A stretch of 64,000 bases of DNA from NCBI RefSeq assembly GCF_000002985.6, contig NC_003284.9, forward strand, positions 16,616,001 through 16,680,000. Reading direction: 5' to 3'. Position 1 is the stretch's first letter, and every line of letters begins with the position of its first letter. Positions 37,701 to 49,125 of this stretch are shown one piece after another. The notes beneath the pieces were generated by a model that worked only from the letters and a program-made list of their open reading frames with translations, did not search any database and was not told the DNA's origin. Origin of the DNA: Caenorhabditis elegans. Its lineage: Eukaryota > Nematoda > Chromadorea > Rhabditida > Rhabditidae. The translations under genes and the position numbers were made by a program.

Positions 37701-40700
37701 AAGTGGCAGAGGAGGACCACCAAGCGAACTTGAGTGCTGATATTGATGCGGGGTAGAGTTGTGGTATTCGCGATGAAAAGTAGAAGTTACCGGACCGTTC
37801 GAGGTGAAGGTTGTTTGCACTCTTTGTTGAGACGGATATCCGTTTCCGTTTGGAACCACGTTTTGATAAACCGAAGTTGTCGATCGAACACCGTTTGGGA
37901 CTTCTTGGCGAATTGAATACTCAATTAGTGGAAAGTTAGATTCGGACGATTGATAGGTATACGATCGTGTCGGTGGAGCCCGATCCGTGTGAATTCTGTC
38001 GATATAGGCTTGCACGGCTGGTGAGTTTTGCACAGAGTGCTGTGCAGACGGGTAACGAGAGAGTAAGTCGAGAAGTGCAGAGCCACTGGCTGGCGATCTT
38101 TCGCGAAGGTGTTCCGAGAAGGAAGAGGGTACTGACAGGTTATGTGACGAGTGGTACTCTGAATGTGACGACCAGGGCGTGGTTGAAGCTGGTCTTCGTT
38201 GTTGGGACGGAAAGTTCACTTCAGCAGTACGAAGTGGTCCTTGATTCCACGGCTCTGGAATGTGATCCTCCGAGATTGTTCTCGGCTGATGTTGAAACGC
38301 TGATCTTCGATTATCGGCCGACTGCGACCGGAAACGAGTAGTTTGGGGGTCGTTTTCAGCACCAAACGTGGTTGTAGTGGCCAAACCACTGCCTCCGTAC
38401 CGTAACGATTCCGATGGAAACTGCACTGACGAGGACGACGGCTGGTTGAATCTTGCGAAGTAGTCGTCGTCAAGATGGTACATTTACCCTTTGCTCTCGC
38501 AAGTACTGAAAGATGTCCGAAATTGGAAGAGAGATTAAAAGAATGGCGGGGGAAGAACAAAGAAACGAGATATTTTGCAGGACAACTGTTGAGTAGGTGG
38601 CAGCAAGTTGGAGCAAAAATGCACAAAAACATGGAAAAACGCAACAAATCAAACAAACTTGAGAGGCAGAGTGAGAGGTAACAAAGGAAAAAAGATAGGA
38701 TCATAATCAAATTTAATAGAGGAAGGAGGATTGATTCATAATGAGAGGAAAAATACTACTTAAAAAATTTTTTATTTGCATTGCATTTTTTATTTATAAA
38801 ATGAACTTGAACCCACTGGTAACTTAAAATAGAATTATATAATAGATCAGTATCTAGCAGGTAGCAATTAGTGGGAAAACATAGATTGAAATGAAAGTGC
38901 GAAAAAGAAGAAGAATAGGAGTGGCCTGAACCAGCAGAAACTGCAGATTGAAGTGATTAGTAATAGTAACAACTTTTCCTTTAGGAGGAGCGACATATTT
39001 TGTAAGAAGATTTGGAAAAGAAGATGTGATGAAAGAATGAACGATAGATGGTGATGATGATGAGAATTCTGAACATTAATTCTACGAAAAAGGTTGAAAG
39101 AGCTCTTAGAGCGGAGTTTTTAAGCTAAAAAACCAAAACCACTATTCAAAAATCTAGATCCTAAAAAACTAGAAAAGCGGATACGAAAAAAAGTGGGAGG
39201 ATAAAAGATGAAACGATGATCAAGCGAAAAAAGACAGGTAGTAGTGAGCGAGTGCAACCAGAACGTCGGCGGTAAAAAAGAAAAAGAGACGAAGCAGCAA
39301 GAAGAGAAAATGAAAAAGCAGAAAAAGAAGAAGAAGAAGAAGCTGAATGGTCTAGAAGCCAATAAATTGCGAGCCCCTCGAGAAGACTTTCGAGGCGAAA
39401 GCGGCGACGAGCCGATAGAACACTGGTATTGTTACAGCGGGTAGACGGGGCTCCCGGCGAGAGCGAGGGAGAGAAAGAGATGGAGTATATATTTTCTCGA
39501 GGAGAGACGGAATACGTTTTTGCTTTCATTTCAGAGGTCCGTCCTTCTACACTTCGACGACCCCCGACAGCTGTCGCTAGATCGCCTGCTCTTTTTCTCT
39601 CACTCTCTCGATGTATCATTATCGGGCACTCGTCAAGTGCAATCCGTGGTCACCTAATCATCATTCCTTTTACGTTTCACTATTTTTATATTGAACGGGA
39701 GAAATATTAAAAGCGAAGTTTAGGAATGGAAGATGACGGCGGCTGAAAAATGACTGAAAAAAGGAATTGATCCTATGGAGTTCCAAAGCAAGTTTCATTT
39801 TGTTCAGTAAAAAACTTTCTGGAGGACATAGTTTATGAGACTGAGTTATCCTGGAAACAATGCAACAATCTAAAGAATAAAAGCAATCATAATCAAGAGC
39901 GAATATATTTACAAAATTTGGTACTTGTGCATTAAAACCCCGCATTTTTAAAATTAATTAAACTTCCATTTATCTTCCGATTCTGATAAAACGTGATGTT
40001 CATTTTCCCTGTTTAGGCTTAGAAATGATTAAATGTTTATAAGCCGAAAAATACAAAAACTCGACACGTTTTTATTTAAAAATTCATTTTTAATATGAGG
40101 GATTAGAATACAAGTACCTAAAATCTTATTTCAAATTTTTGCAAATTTTTGTCATTTTTTTTCAAAATTTCAGTGGAATTCTTCTTAAAAACAAATCTAG
40201 CTGAAAAAAAATTTGAAAAAATTCGATATCATTTTGTTAGGAGTTCATAGGATACATTTTCCAAATATCTAAATATTTATTAGAGAAGCAAGTATGATTT
40301 TTTGGCAGCACTCAACGATTTTTCTGTTTGGAGTTGAAATTATTGTTGAAAGATTCTCGATTTTCCAGGGTTTCTAGGATTTCAAGCAAAATCTTTCAAA
40401 TAAATCTTTTTTCCAAAAAACTGACAGTCAGATTTGAATAAAATCTATCGAAGTTTGTTTCTGAAATCTAAAATCTAAATTTCATAATTTTTTTTCATTT
40501 TTTCTCCAGAAATCAACAAATTAAAAATCTTGTTCATTTTAATTTTCAGGAAAAAAATATCAAAAATGCTGCTCCGGATAGAAATTATCTTAAATGGTAT
40601 CAAAAAGAAAAATTCAAAAAATTTCAATTTACTTTTTTAAAATCAAATTAAAAACGACCATTTTATAATATCCCGGCAAGTAAAGTTGAAAATTTTCAAA

Positions 40701-43700
40701 AAGAATTTGATACTAAGAACTAGGACTTGTTATAAATCTTTGAGAAAAAAGAATGCCACCAAAAAAAAAGAAAACAAATAATGAAAACAAGTCTAAAAGT
40801 TATGTGATTGCTACTATGATTATGATTATGTGATAGAGTAGGACAAAAGCAGGGAGAAACAGAGAAAGACGGCTCATGCTCTATATAAAGTTTATTTTGG
40901 AGCGAAGCCAAAGATAATTACACGTTTCTTTTCCTAACTCTACAAATTGAAGCCTTTTTGACCAATGATGATATCAGTGTCAATGAAAAACAGTTGTCAA
41001 GTACAAGAGGGGAAGGATATGAAATCTTTTATTTTAGGTTTTTTTCAAATTTAAATAACAATCAAGGATTTGATAACAGTGATATCATGAAATAAGTTCA
41101 AGTGTTCTAGAAATGAGCTGGGTTTACATAAACAGGTGCAAACTCGAAGTCTGACTTAATTTCCCAAAAGTTTTTGAACGCGGGAAGAAATTGGAGAAAC
41201 ATCAATAAAAACATCAAAATTGTTTTACAAGGAGATGCTTCTTGTTATTGAAAAAGGAAAAGCCGTATTGCACAGCGCAGATTTTATACACTCATTTTAA
41301 TTTATATTTACCCTACGTTATTTTAAGAATTAAAATTATTTGAAAAAACATATTGGGAAAATATTTTTTTTCGTGTGAAACTGAACTCAAAAATTTTCAA
41401 ATGCTTCATAGCCATTCTCACAGGAACTTTAGAGTACAACGGTTTCTTTTCATTATATTGATTAACTTAAAAAATGTATATAATTGCAGTTTTTGTTTTA
41501 TAAAAAACTGAGAATGCACAAAATATTTGCTAACAAACTTTAGAAAAAATATATTGCTTTACAGCTAGATTTTTAATAATCGGAAACAACTTTTCACAAA
41601 GTATTCTATGTTACCTTCATTTTCAAACTAGTTAGAACATACTGAGATAACATTTAAGTATGAAAGTCGTAAAAGAAACCAATTTTTTGATCAATATCAA
41701 ATATGATAAACGGGGAAAACTATTTTTGAGCAATTTTCTGCTTATACTCTAATTTAAATACAAATCTTAAAAATAATATTTAAGTTCTTACTGGAAGCGC
41801 GGAATATATGACAGTTAGAGAATTCACAATTTCTGAAAAGTTGGATCAATAAATGTTTTGCTCTCAAAAACTTAGCAGGAGTGATAAAGTATAGAGTGCT
41901 TCTGACTCCAACCATTATCATCATTCGTCTAAATTTCGCAAATGTCATGAGTACACCTAATTGACAAAAAGAATGATCGTGTGCGATAACTAGTGTAAAA
42001 CAAGATTTGTTTCCACCGACTTAAGGCAGCCCCCCAACCAACTGACAAAAGAGAATTAGCACAGAGTGAGGTCAAGGCTGATGGAAGGAACAAAATGGTA
42101 AAGTTATCAACATACGTTATCACCACGGCCAAAAATTTGGAATTGCTACTATTCAACAATAATGCCTTGTCTGCTTGTTTTTGGAAAGAAAAGGCAAAAT
42201 TGGAAAAATGGGAAGAAAAAAGAAAAAAAAAGAAGAAGAAGAAGAAGGTGATGACGATGATGCACTATTTGATGATTTTACAGTGAAAAATATACGCGAA
42301 AAACTGGAAGAATTAGAGAATCCGTGTACTGGGGAGAGAACAGATGGTGTACATGCGTATAATCTATGTTTTTTTTCTTCGGTTTCCCTATCTCTCCACT
42401 TTCTTTCTCGATTTGCAACCAAACTGGTAGCAAAACGGATAGGAGAAACGTATTTTTTTCCCGAATAGTGAGTAACACTTGTCTTCACACGGTTTCGAAA
42501 AGAGCGAGAGAGACCTTTCCTCCTTCCGGTTTGGTGATAAACTTTGTTGAAACTTGATCCCATCTTCATCTAACTGACCGAGGAAAAATGATGGATGGGT
42601 TGTTCCAGAGGATTTTATCAGAAGCTGACCTAGTTTTTATTGAGAAAACTGATGATTACAAAATTTGCTAGACCGATCAAAAATTGTACATTCGTCAAAT
42701 ACATTTTTTGATGATGTTTCTAAAATACGAATGCTCACGGAGCCAATAGAGTAAAATTACAGAAAAATACTTTCCGTATATGCTTTTAAATGTGGAGTAG
42801 CGCCAGTGGAGATTTTATCTAAATACACTTATTATGATCCAAAACGACCAAATATCATAATAAAACACTCTACAAAATTTTAGATTTTTGATCATTTCCC
42901 GTCCAAGTTTTGGAAAGTGCCAAAATTTAGAAAAAAATCAGCTTCTGAGGAAATCCAAAGCACTGTCGCATGTTCCGACCCTTACAATGTTTTGATACAA
43001 ATAAATAAAACAAAATTACAGTATAAAAAATTTAGAGAAAAAAAATTTTTTTTGGTCGACTTCCAAAAATATGAGTGGCAAAAACTGAATAATTGTCACT
43101 TCTTGAGAGTGAATAAAAAAGTTTCAATAAATTTTTGAAAAGTTTTATTATGATATTTGGTCATTTTGAGACCATTGGAGTGGCTTTTAACAATTTCCCC
43201 ACTGGCGCTACTCCACCGTTAAGTGAGTGCATTTTTAGGTTTACAGACGGCATACAAAATGATTCAAAAAAATGGTTGGAAATCATTTTGATTAAAATTC
43301 TGAAACAATCATGTATGATAGTTGTTTTTTAATACAGAAAAATGAAAATTTTCAGAAAGTATCTTACTAGGGAACCGTCAGAAGGTGCCCATCGGACTTG
43401 CATATGAAACTTATGCCATTCGATAGTCCATGTCTTAAAACGGTTACTCGTGAATTTTTAGCGGCAAAACTCCAGAACCAAGCTCACGGCGGGCTCTCAA
43501 AGATCCTATAATAGCACTGTAAGGAAGAACTTTAACGATCTAAAGAAGCAATTGTCCAAATTCACTTTGGTAGCTCATATCTCCGTGGATAATTTTTTTT
43601 ACAGAAAAGTCATCAACTGATAAGTTGTTGATCTTTTTATAAAGAACAAGTTTGTAGTTGAAAGTTTTTACCAAAAAAAATTGTTCCAGATAAAAGCATT

Positions 43701-46700
43701 AGAATAGCAATAGCAGCATTAAAATAGTAACAACAGTTGCCGCACTTCACGCGCTTCTATCTGAAACACCAATTTTTTGGTAAAAAACTTTCAACTACAA
43801 ACTTGTTCTTTACAAAAAGATCAACAACTGATCAGTTGATGACTTTTCTGTGAAAAATTTATCCGCGGAGATATCAGCTACCAAAATGAAATTGGAAAAT
43901 TGGCCCTCCAATGCTTCGTTAAAATGCTATTTTCAGGATCTTTGAGAGCCCGCCGTGAGCTTGGTTCTGGAGTTTTGCCGCTAAAAATTCACGAGTAACC
44001 GTTTTAAGACATGCACTATCGAATGGCATAAGTCTTATATGCAAGTTTAATGGGCACCTTCTGACGGTTCCCTAGTTAGAGCATAAATGCAGGAAGCCAC
44101 ATTTTTTAAATGCAATGAAGACAAACAAGATTTATTTTTTGCTAAACTAAATGATTTGTTTACAAGTTTCTATCCATTGTGGACAGGTTTTCAGATATGG
44201 AAAAATTAAAAAAAAATACGTTTAGAGGTTACATATTTAATTTGTAACAACAGATTTCAAGGTCTGGAAAAACAAAACAAAAAAACAGACATTTCATTTC
44301 CATTTGTCATTTCCAAAAAGTAGGTACAAGTGTTGTTTCTCACACAAGAAAATTCACACGGGAGTGAGCAATTCAATCAGGTTTTGGTAACGTGATTATT
44401 CCACACATTTAGCTCAATACAAACACTGAATAAGTGAATAACCTCTCACAACTTCTCTGCTTCACGTTTTTTTTCTCTGTTTGGACTTATTTTTAAATTT
44501 CCTAAACGGATTATTAAGGATTTTGATTTCACTGCGTCAATCGGATGGAAAGATTGAAATTTCACAAGAGTCATGAAATTATTGTGCTTTAAAAAAGAGC
44601 AAAAAGGAGCAAAATTTGTAGGTGAAGCAGCACCAAATCGCAAGAAAAAGTTAAACTAAATTTTCAAAGTTAATTGAGATTCCTACGAGTGTATATAGAC
44701 AAAGTTTTCAGGAGCGCGGCTCGTTTTTTGTGACTACGTGACTTTTTTCGCAAAACTATATTGATGTCGGCTGCTCACTTAATGAATCGTTTTACAATTT
44801 CAAGTTACTGTGAACATATTTTTATTTTTATTTTTAAGAAGATGAAAATCATTGCAAAATTGACAAAAAAAAACATTTAAAAGCTTAAATTATTTAGATA
44901 CACTACTAATACGGTGTGGAAGGCTGGAGACTGGGCTAATAACGAAAAAATACAATACAAAGTCCATAATTTGTCAGTTACAATTTGAATTTTTGAACAT
45001 TTGCGTCAGTAATAGCGTTCGTATTCCGCAAAAATGACTGCATTATGTCCTTTTCCACGCTATCCATTTTGCATTTACCTGTCGGCCCCCCCCCCCCCCC
45101 CCCTCTTCAATTCGTCGTTTTTTCTTTACAAATTGACTCATTTTAATGGCGTCGTCATCTCCCCCCCCCCCCCCCCATCTTTCCCTTTCCCTATGTGGGG
45201 AAAAGGTGAAAATAATCCAACTAACCAGAAGAATTTGCGACGGATTCACGTTGTTGTCTTTTTTCGCAATAATCACTGCCGGAAGCGACTCGATTCCAGC
45301 GAGACCGTTTAGAAATGTTCGAGGAGATTCGATGGATTTGCGTCGGAGCCTGTGCAGATAGAAATGTGATACCCTTATTTCCCAAAAAAAAACCTAGTTT
45401 TCTTCCTCCTTACTATTTGAACGCAAAAATGCTACGTAAAGTGCAAATAAAATATTAATGTGAGTGGGATGTCTAAACTTGAAAATAATGGAAAAGCCAT
45501 GAAATTTGAGAATGGAAACATGAGTTGCACTTTTAACCAACTAACTAAAGCCTTTATTATTACTCTTTTAGATTCGCAATAAAAAACAAACAGGAAGAAA
45601 TATATTTTTTTTCTAAAAAAAAGAGCGTTGCGTCACCAGTAACACCACTCTCTTACCTTCTAAGTTCCACGTTCCGGTCAGCGGATGTCGTCGTCTCGAT
45701 TCGCGGCGACCTAGGCAAATCTGCAAGAGAGTAAATATTGAGAAGTTGAAAAAATGGGCGAAAAGTGTTTGAGTGAAGAAGCATGACTCACCAAAGTTCA
45801 AGTTTTTGCGTGGAGTTGTGATAGCAGGTTGCAAGTCACTGTCTCGTAATGGGTCAGATGGTCCAAGGTGCGACAGGTCGAGTTTTTCCATAAAAGGACG
45901 CGTTTTGTAGCTTGGCATTTTGTCGTCGTCTTCCTCGCTGAGCAGTGACACGGTTTCTGCTCCAGAAGAGCTCTGAACTTTTGTTAGTTTAAAACTTTTA
46001 TGACCCCAAAAAAAAATCGGGCATTTTCTGAAATAATTTTTCTAAGCTCCAAAATTACCTACAGTCAATTATTCGCGTATTTGTTTTTTTTTAATGCTTT
46101 TGAATTTAAAAAAATTAGCCATTTGAGCAGCTTCGACTTTTTAATAAAAATTTTGTAAACTCAGAATCTGAGTGATTGAAACGTATTAAAAATAAAAAGG
46201 CTCGTAAATTGTTTTTTTTTCTGTAAACTGAATAGTGCAAAACTCTCAGTCGAAATTGATATATTTATTAAAATCTTGTCGATTCAAACTTTTTTCAGAA
46301 AAATTAGTTTCATCTAATGTAATTGAAAAACCTTACCGGTCTATCGGGACTTGTGAGCATTTTGACAATTTTCAAATCATGGCAGAACCTCTCGATTGAC
46401 TCTCTGGTGACCTGAAAAACACTATTCTGTGATGTATTATTAAAGTCGTTCAACAAGTTTTTTTCTAGTCAGTTTATTTTTTTGATGTAACAAAACAAAA
46501 TATTTAAAGTTGAAATTGACATTATATTCGAAATATTGTGAGATTTCGAAAATTCGTTTCTCACGAAACGATCAATTATATTATTCAGAGAAAAGAGTTT
46601 AAGCAAAACCCAGATAAAATTTTTTTTATATTCTGAAATGTGTGGGGTTTTGAGACAATTTTTCATAGAAAAATAATTTTTTGGGAAAAATATATACGTG

Positions 46701-46823
46701 TAACTTACTGAAGTATACGTGTAACTTACTGAAGTATACGTGTAACTTACTAAAGTACCTAAAATAATTTTGCAAATCCAAATAACCTACTTTCAACCTT
46801 TGTTTAAACCCGCGTCTTGCCAT
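22722..46823 (-). CDS. PP2A B'' (PPP2R3-type) regulatory subunit, isoform from the most distal start
   Basis: Exons, 5' to 3': 46823-46791, 46411-46337, 45972-45792, 45720-45657, 45349-45226, then common exons 26295-26243, 25718-25416, 25054-24958, 24910-24741, 24692-24405, 23935-23835, 23783-23642, 23591-23253, 23202-23143, 22782-22722. All phases close, giving 696 residues. The common part matches PR72/PR130: IYYPQGKPVP, CEAAGLPMYWKMPVF, DRIFSGAV, EEDKTHPTSIEYWF. There are two EF-hand loops, DSDHDLKISSTD and DLDGDGLVTLYD; both have Asp, not Glu, at loop position 12. B'' subunits bind the PP2A A/C core and direct it to substrates, often under calcium control. The distal N-terminus (MARRGFKQRLK, then acidic SEEDDDK) is unlike known B'' starts. 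The 45226-to-26295 splice is inferred from matching phase 0; the C-terminal exons are near certain. ATG follows a TTTTTAG acceptor. Confidence 0.85.
26756..26815 (-). CDS. Alternative first exon of the PP2A B'' gene: 20-residue start
   Basis: ATG at 26815 encodes MQAMSAPRNLRVWRLLRNRT and ends exactly at donor ACT|GTAAGT (26756), phase 0, joining the common exon at 26295 for a 557-residue protein. The size resembles the short vertebrate B'' forms (PR70/PR72). The peptide is basic and hydrophobic. Confidence 0.65.
27299..27502 (-). CDS. Alternative first exon of the PP2A B'' gene: 68-residue Arg-rich start
   Basis: ATG at 27502 opens a 68-codon frame ending at donor GAT|GTAAGT (27299), phase 0, compatible with the common exon at 26295 (about 605 residues in total). 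It begins MEEEGSRRRPSDAVLCECSV and continues with basic stretches (RRTRARSRTK, RRFRRFIESIVRK) that could be a nuclear signal or a membrane-binding helix. It is far more GC-rich than its surroundings. The frame stays open upstream of the ATG past a weak acceptor-like CATCATCCAG at 27568, so it could instead be an internal exon. Confidence 0.65.
28888..28901. repeat. G14 homopolymer
   Basis: Fourteen consecutive G on the + strand within the long intron of the PP2A B'' gene, preceded by AAGAAGA. Confidence 0.9.
30809..31028. mobile_element. 220-bp MITE with TA target duplication
   Basis: The ends are inverted repeats, CCGTATTTCCTCTATT facing AATAGAGGAAATACGG, continuing inward as GTATTGC / GCAATAC. 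TA dinucleotides flank both sides, as for Tc1/mariner-type insertion. No coding capacity. Lies in an intron of the PP2A B'' gene. Confidence 0.75.
31291..31306. repeat. G16 homopolymer
   Basis: Sixteen consecutive G on the + strand, again preceded by AAGAAGATGA, similar to the G14 run at 28888. Confidence 0.9.
36120..38483 (-). CDS. Alternative first exon of the PP2A B'' gene: 788-residue disordered N-terminus
   Basis: A single uninterrupted exon from ATG 38483 to donor AAC|GTGAGT at 36120, phase 0, so it can join the common exon at 26295 and give about 1325 residues. An in-frame TAA immediately precedes the ATG, and a TTTCAG acceptor lies about 25 nt upstream, so this is a true start (cis- or trans-spliced leader). 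The protein is low complexity and Ser, Pro, His, Gln-rich: a poly-Gln run near residue 267, PPPPPP followed by SSSSS near 290, and many SPxP and RSxS motifs. No folded domain is evident. Vertebrate PR130 likewise differs from PR72 by a long alternative N-terminus that targets the phosphatase; the same logic is inferred here. Alternatively it could be a separate gene whose 3' exons I have not seen, but phase and strand favour joining. Confidence 0.8.
42786..43222 (+). mobile_element. Complete MITE with GGAGTAGCGCCAGTGG inverted ends
   Basis: GGAGTAGCGCCAGTGG at about 42794 faces CCACTGGCGCTACTCC at about 43199, both flanked by TTAA-like sequence, enclosing about 400 bp of AT-rich non-coding DNA with internal partial symmetry (CGACCAAATATCATAATAAAA facing TTTTATTATGATATTTGGTC with mismatches). 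Diverged, truncated relatives occur at 15130-15427 and 55889-56310. Confidence 0.75.
43367..44075. mobile_element. 709-bp Tc4-like fold-back transposon (non-autonomous)
   Basis: Nearly half-element-long inverted arms begin CTAGGGAACCGTCAGAAGG on the left and end with its complement on the right; identity between arms is high for over 130 bp at the outer ends and continues, more diverged, towards a centre near 43720. A TTA trinucleotide flanks both ends (43364-43366 and 44076-44078). CTAGGGAA ends, very long inverted repeats and a TNA target duplication are hallmarks of the Tc4/Tc5 group. There is no transposase, so it must rely on a copy elsewhere. Confidence 0.8.
45086..45103. repeat. C18 homopolymer (G18 in the PP2A B'' pre-mRNA)
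   Basis: Eighteen consecutive C on the + strand. The overlapping gene is on the minus strand, so its transcript carries G18 about 123 nt after the donor at 45226. Confidence 0.9.
45161..45176. repeat. C16 homopolymer (G16 in the PP2A B'' pre-mRNA)
   Basis: Sixteen consecutive C on the + strand, about 50 nt downstream of the donor at 45226 on the transcribed strand. Confidence 0.9.
46693..46755 (-). repeat. Three 21-bp tandem repeats, each with a donor-like GTAAGT
   Basis: On the minus strand the unit reads CTTCAGTAAGTTACACGTATA, three times with minimal change, directly after the first coding exon of the distal PP2A B'' isoform. Each unit contains AGTAAGTT, close to the worm 5' splice-site consensus. 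The reading frame of that exon stays open through all three, encoding YFSKLHV repeats. Confidence 0.85.
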
Positions 46824-49119
46824 TGTAATATGAATCCTAAAAATAAAAAAATGAACTTTGGAACCTTTTTACAATGAAAAAAAAGTGAAGCAGAAGAACG
46901 AGTAGTCAACGAGCAAAAATTATGAAATAACCAGAAAAAAATGGCATTTGTATTCAATTCGTAGGCGGTGAGGGGACGTCGTCCAACAACTACATATTTA
47001 TTTGGAGGTGGTGGTGGTGGCCAAATGAGGCTCATCAAGAGCCGGAAAACAGAAATAAATATGATGAGTCTCGCCCGGTGGTGACCGTGAGAGAGATAGA
47101 GAGAGAGAAAGAGAACGAGTGAGAAAATAAAAACGCTGCACAAGAAAAAGATCTGGTCTCCCAATCTGGGGGCTAAATGGAGTATGATTGCCATGACTAC
47201 GAAGAACTCGTCGAAAAAAGAAACTGAACAGATCGCTCCATGTGGAAGAGCAGTCGTTTGCGAAATGTGGTTGGTCAACCCTAGCAGAGAGGATGTACAA
47301 AATGGGCAGCTGTAGGCACTGACCAATCTCCTCTTCCAGTAATTATAAGGAAGGAGAACCCCCCCCCCCCTTTCTCGCTTCTCTCCACACGTCTTCCTCC
47401 TGCTCTCAAAGGTGAGTCCAAGGTAGTGGCTCTTTTTGCAAAACGTCAATTATGCAAATAGGCAGCAGTCGGAGACATCTGCTCTTCTACCTTTTCGGGT
47501 TTCTGTTTCTTTTTCTCTTTTCGCCTGTGTCTATGCATTCCAATAAGTTTGCAAAACGCCTCTTTGGCCCCCAATTATAGACATCATGCGTGCACATAAG
47601 GTACATTCGGACGGGGGATATGCTTTGGTTTTCAAGGGGTTTTGGAACTACAGATGTACCAAAATCTGTCCAAAATTTGAAACCTGACCAAATCAAATTA
47701 AATCATAAAAAAGTCAAATCAAATCAAAAAATCTGACCATAGTCTGAAATTTTTTAAAAAAATTTTTACTGGAAATTGTGCAAAAAATGTGCAACACAAA
47801 TCAAATCACTGTTTGGCAAATTTAATCATGTTTTTTAATTTTATTATTGTAATTGTACATGTATTACAAAAATAAAATCAACGTCCACTACAAAATATAC
47901 CGAAAAACAGAAAATTCGCAAAAATTTAAAAGTGGCCGAATCTTTGGCTCTTTTTTGTTGTCGGCTTCTTCGAAAGTTCTACAAAAATTTTAAATTTTTG
48001 AACATTGTATAGAGCATTTTTCTTTTCAAATTGTGTTGGCTTTATTTTAACATTGTAGGGCTTCAAAAATGCAAGGAATTGAAAACCATTTAAAAAGATT
48101 GAAAAAAAAAACATTATTTTTTCAACACATTAATATATTTTTTATGTTTTAAGTGTTTTGAATAATATTTTGAAATCAAAACTTGAAATCAGATTTTTTC
48201 CTATTTTTTAATTAAACAGTTTTTTTTTGATGAATTATCTAAACCAAAAAATTTGTTATTTTCTTTCAAAGTTCACTTTTTTGTTGAAAATCTGAAATGT
48301 ATTTATTTGCCAATCAAAATAATATCCGAAAAAACATGTTGACATTTTGAAGCCTATTTTTAAAGCTCTCCTTATTTTCAATCAAATAAGGAAATCATAA
48401 AAGAGAACTCATAAAAATAAACGAAATAAAAACAACAATCTCGCACAAAACCCCGATAAGCCTTGATTAGAATAAGTATGGAGAAAGAGAAGAAGATTGA
48501 AAAACTGCTGACGTAGCCATACATATAAATAATTTTGATTTTATGAGCAGATTAGAAAAAAAATCTCTCGAGCTGAAGAGATATGGGTTGATATCAAAAA
48601 GTAAAAGCAGGTGAATTGAGGGGGAGAAAGTTTCTTTTTTGAAATGGGATTTGTTATAAAAGTACATAAGAATGTTAAAAAAAGATGTGTGAACCAAGTT
48701 TTTCGAAAATATAGCAAAACCTGTGAAAATGTATACGCAATATTTCGACAATATTTTTTTAAAATCTTCTAATAGTTCACATTATTTTCAGAGTTCAACA
48801 TAGCGCAAAAGTTATAATTTTTCAGAAATTTAAGTTTCATAGAAACCTGGTAGTTAAGCAAAACTTTGACTGAAAAGTGTGAGAAATCTACATAGAAAGG
48901 TCTTGAGTGTTGAATTATATGATAGTGTCGTGCCATGTTGGACTATTTTGAATATAATCATAAAAAATCCCCACTGACCATACTTTAGCTCAAATTTTGA
49001 TGATTATTTTTAGAACATGTTTAAATGCAACTAGTTCCATTTAGAACAGTCATCATCAAAATGTACCGCAATACAAAATTGACAGAATCAAACAAATAAA
49101 TCATATACTTTTATTCACA
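46824..49119. other. Intergenic region upstream of the distal PP2A B'' start
   Basis: Lies between two genes on the same strand. On the minus strand, 47450-46950 is moderately GC-rich with a C12 run (47359-47370 on +) and a CT-repeat near 47090-47120, which suits a promoter for the 46823 start. TTTTTATTTTTAG just before that ATG is a likely trans-splice acceptor. The remainder is AT-rich with no supported exon. The 2.6-kb distance from the upstream gene's stop argues against an operon. Confidence 0.45.
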
Positions 49120-49125
49120 ATGAGT
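49120..49125 (-). terminator. Poly(A) signal of the P-loop-like gene
   Basis: AATAAA on the minus strand (TTTATT on +), about 311 nt after the isoform B stop. Confidence 0.5.

Larger units (their letters stand above)
38484..45225 (-). other. Intron/promoter region between the distal exons and the 788-residue exon
   Basis: No credible exon found. On the minus strand, 39700-38500 is T/C-rich with a CTCGCTCTCGCC stretch near 39460, suggesting promoter or 5' UTR sequence for the 788-residue exon. Further up lie a complete MITE (42786-43222), a Tc4-like fold-back (43367-44075) and two long C-runs (45086-45103 and 45161-45176). Confidence 0.45.
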
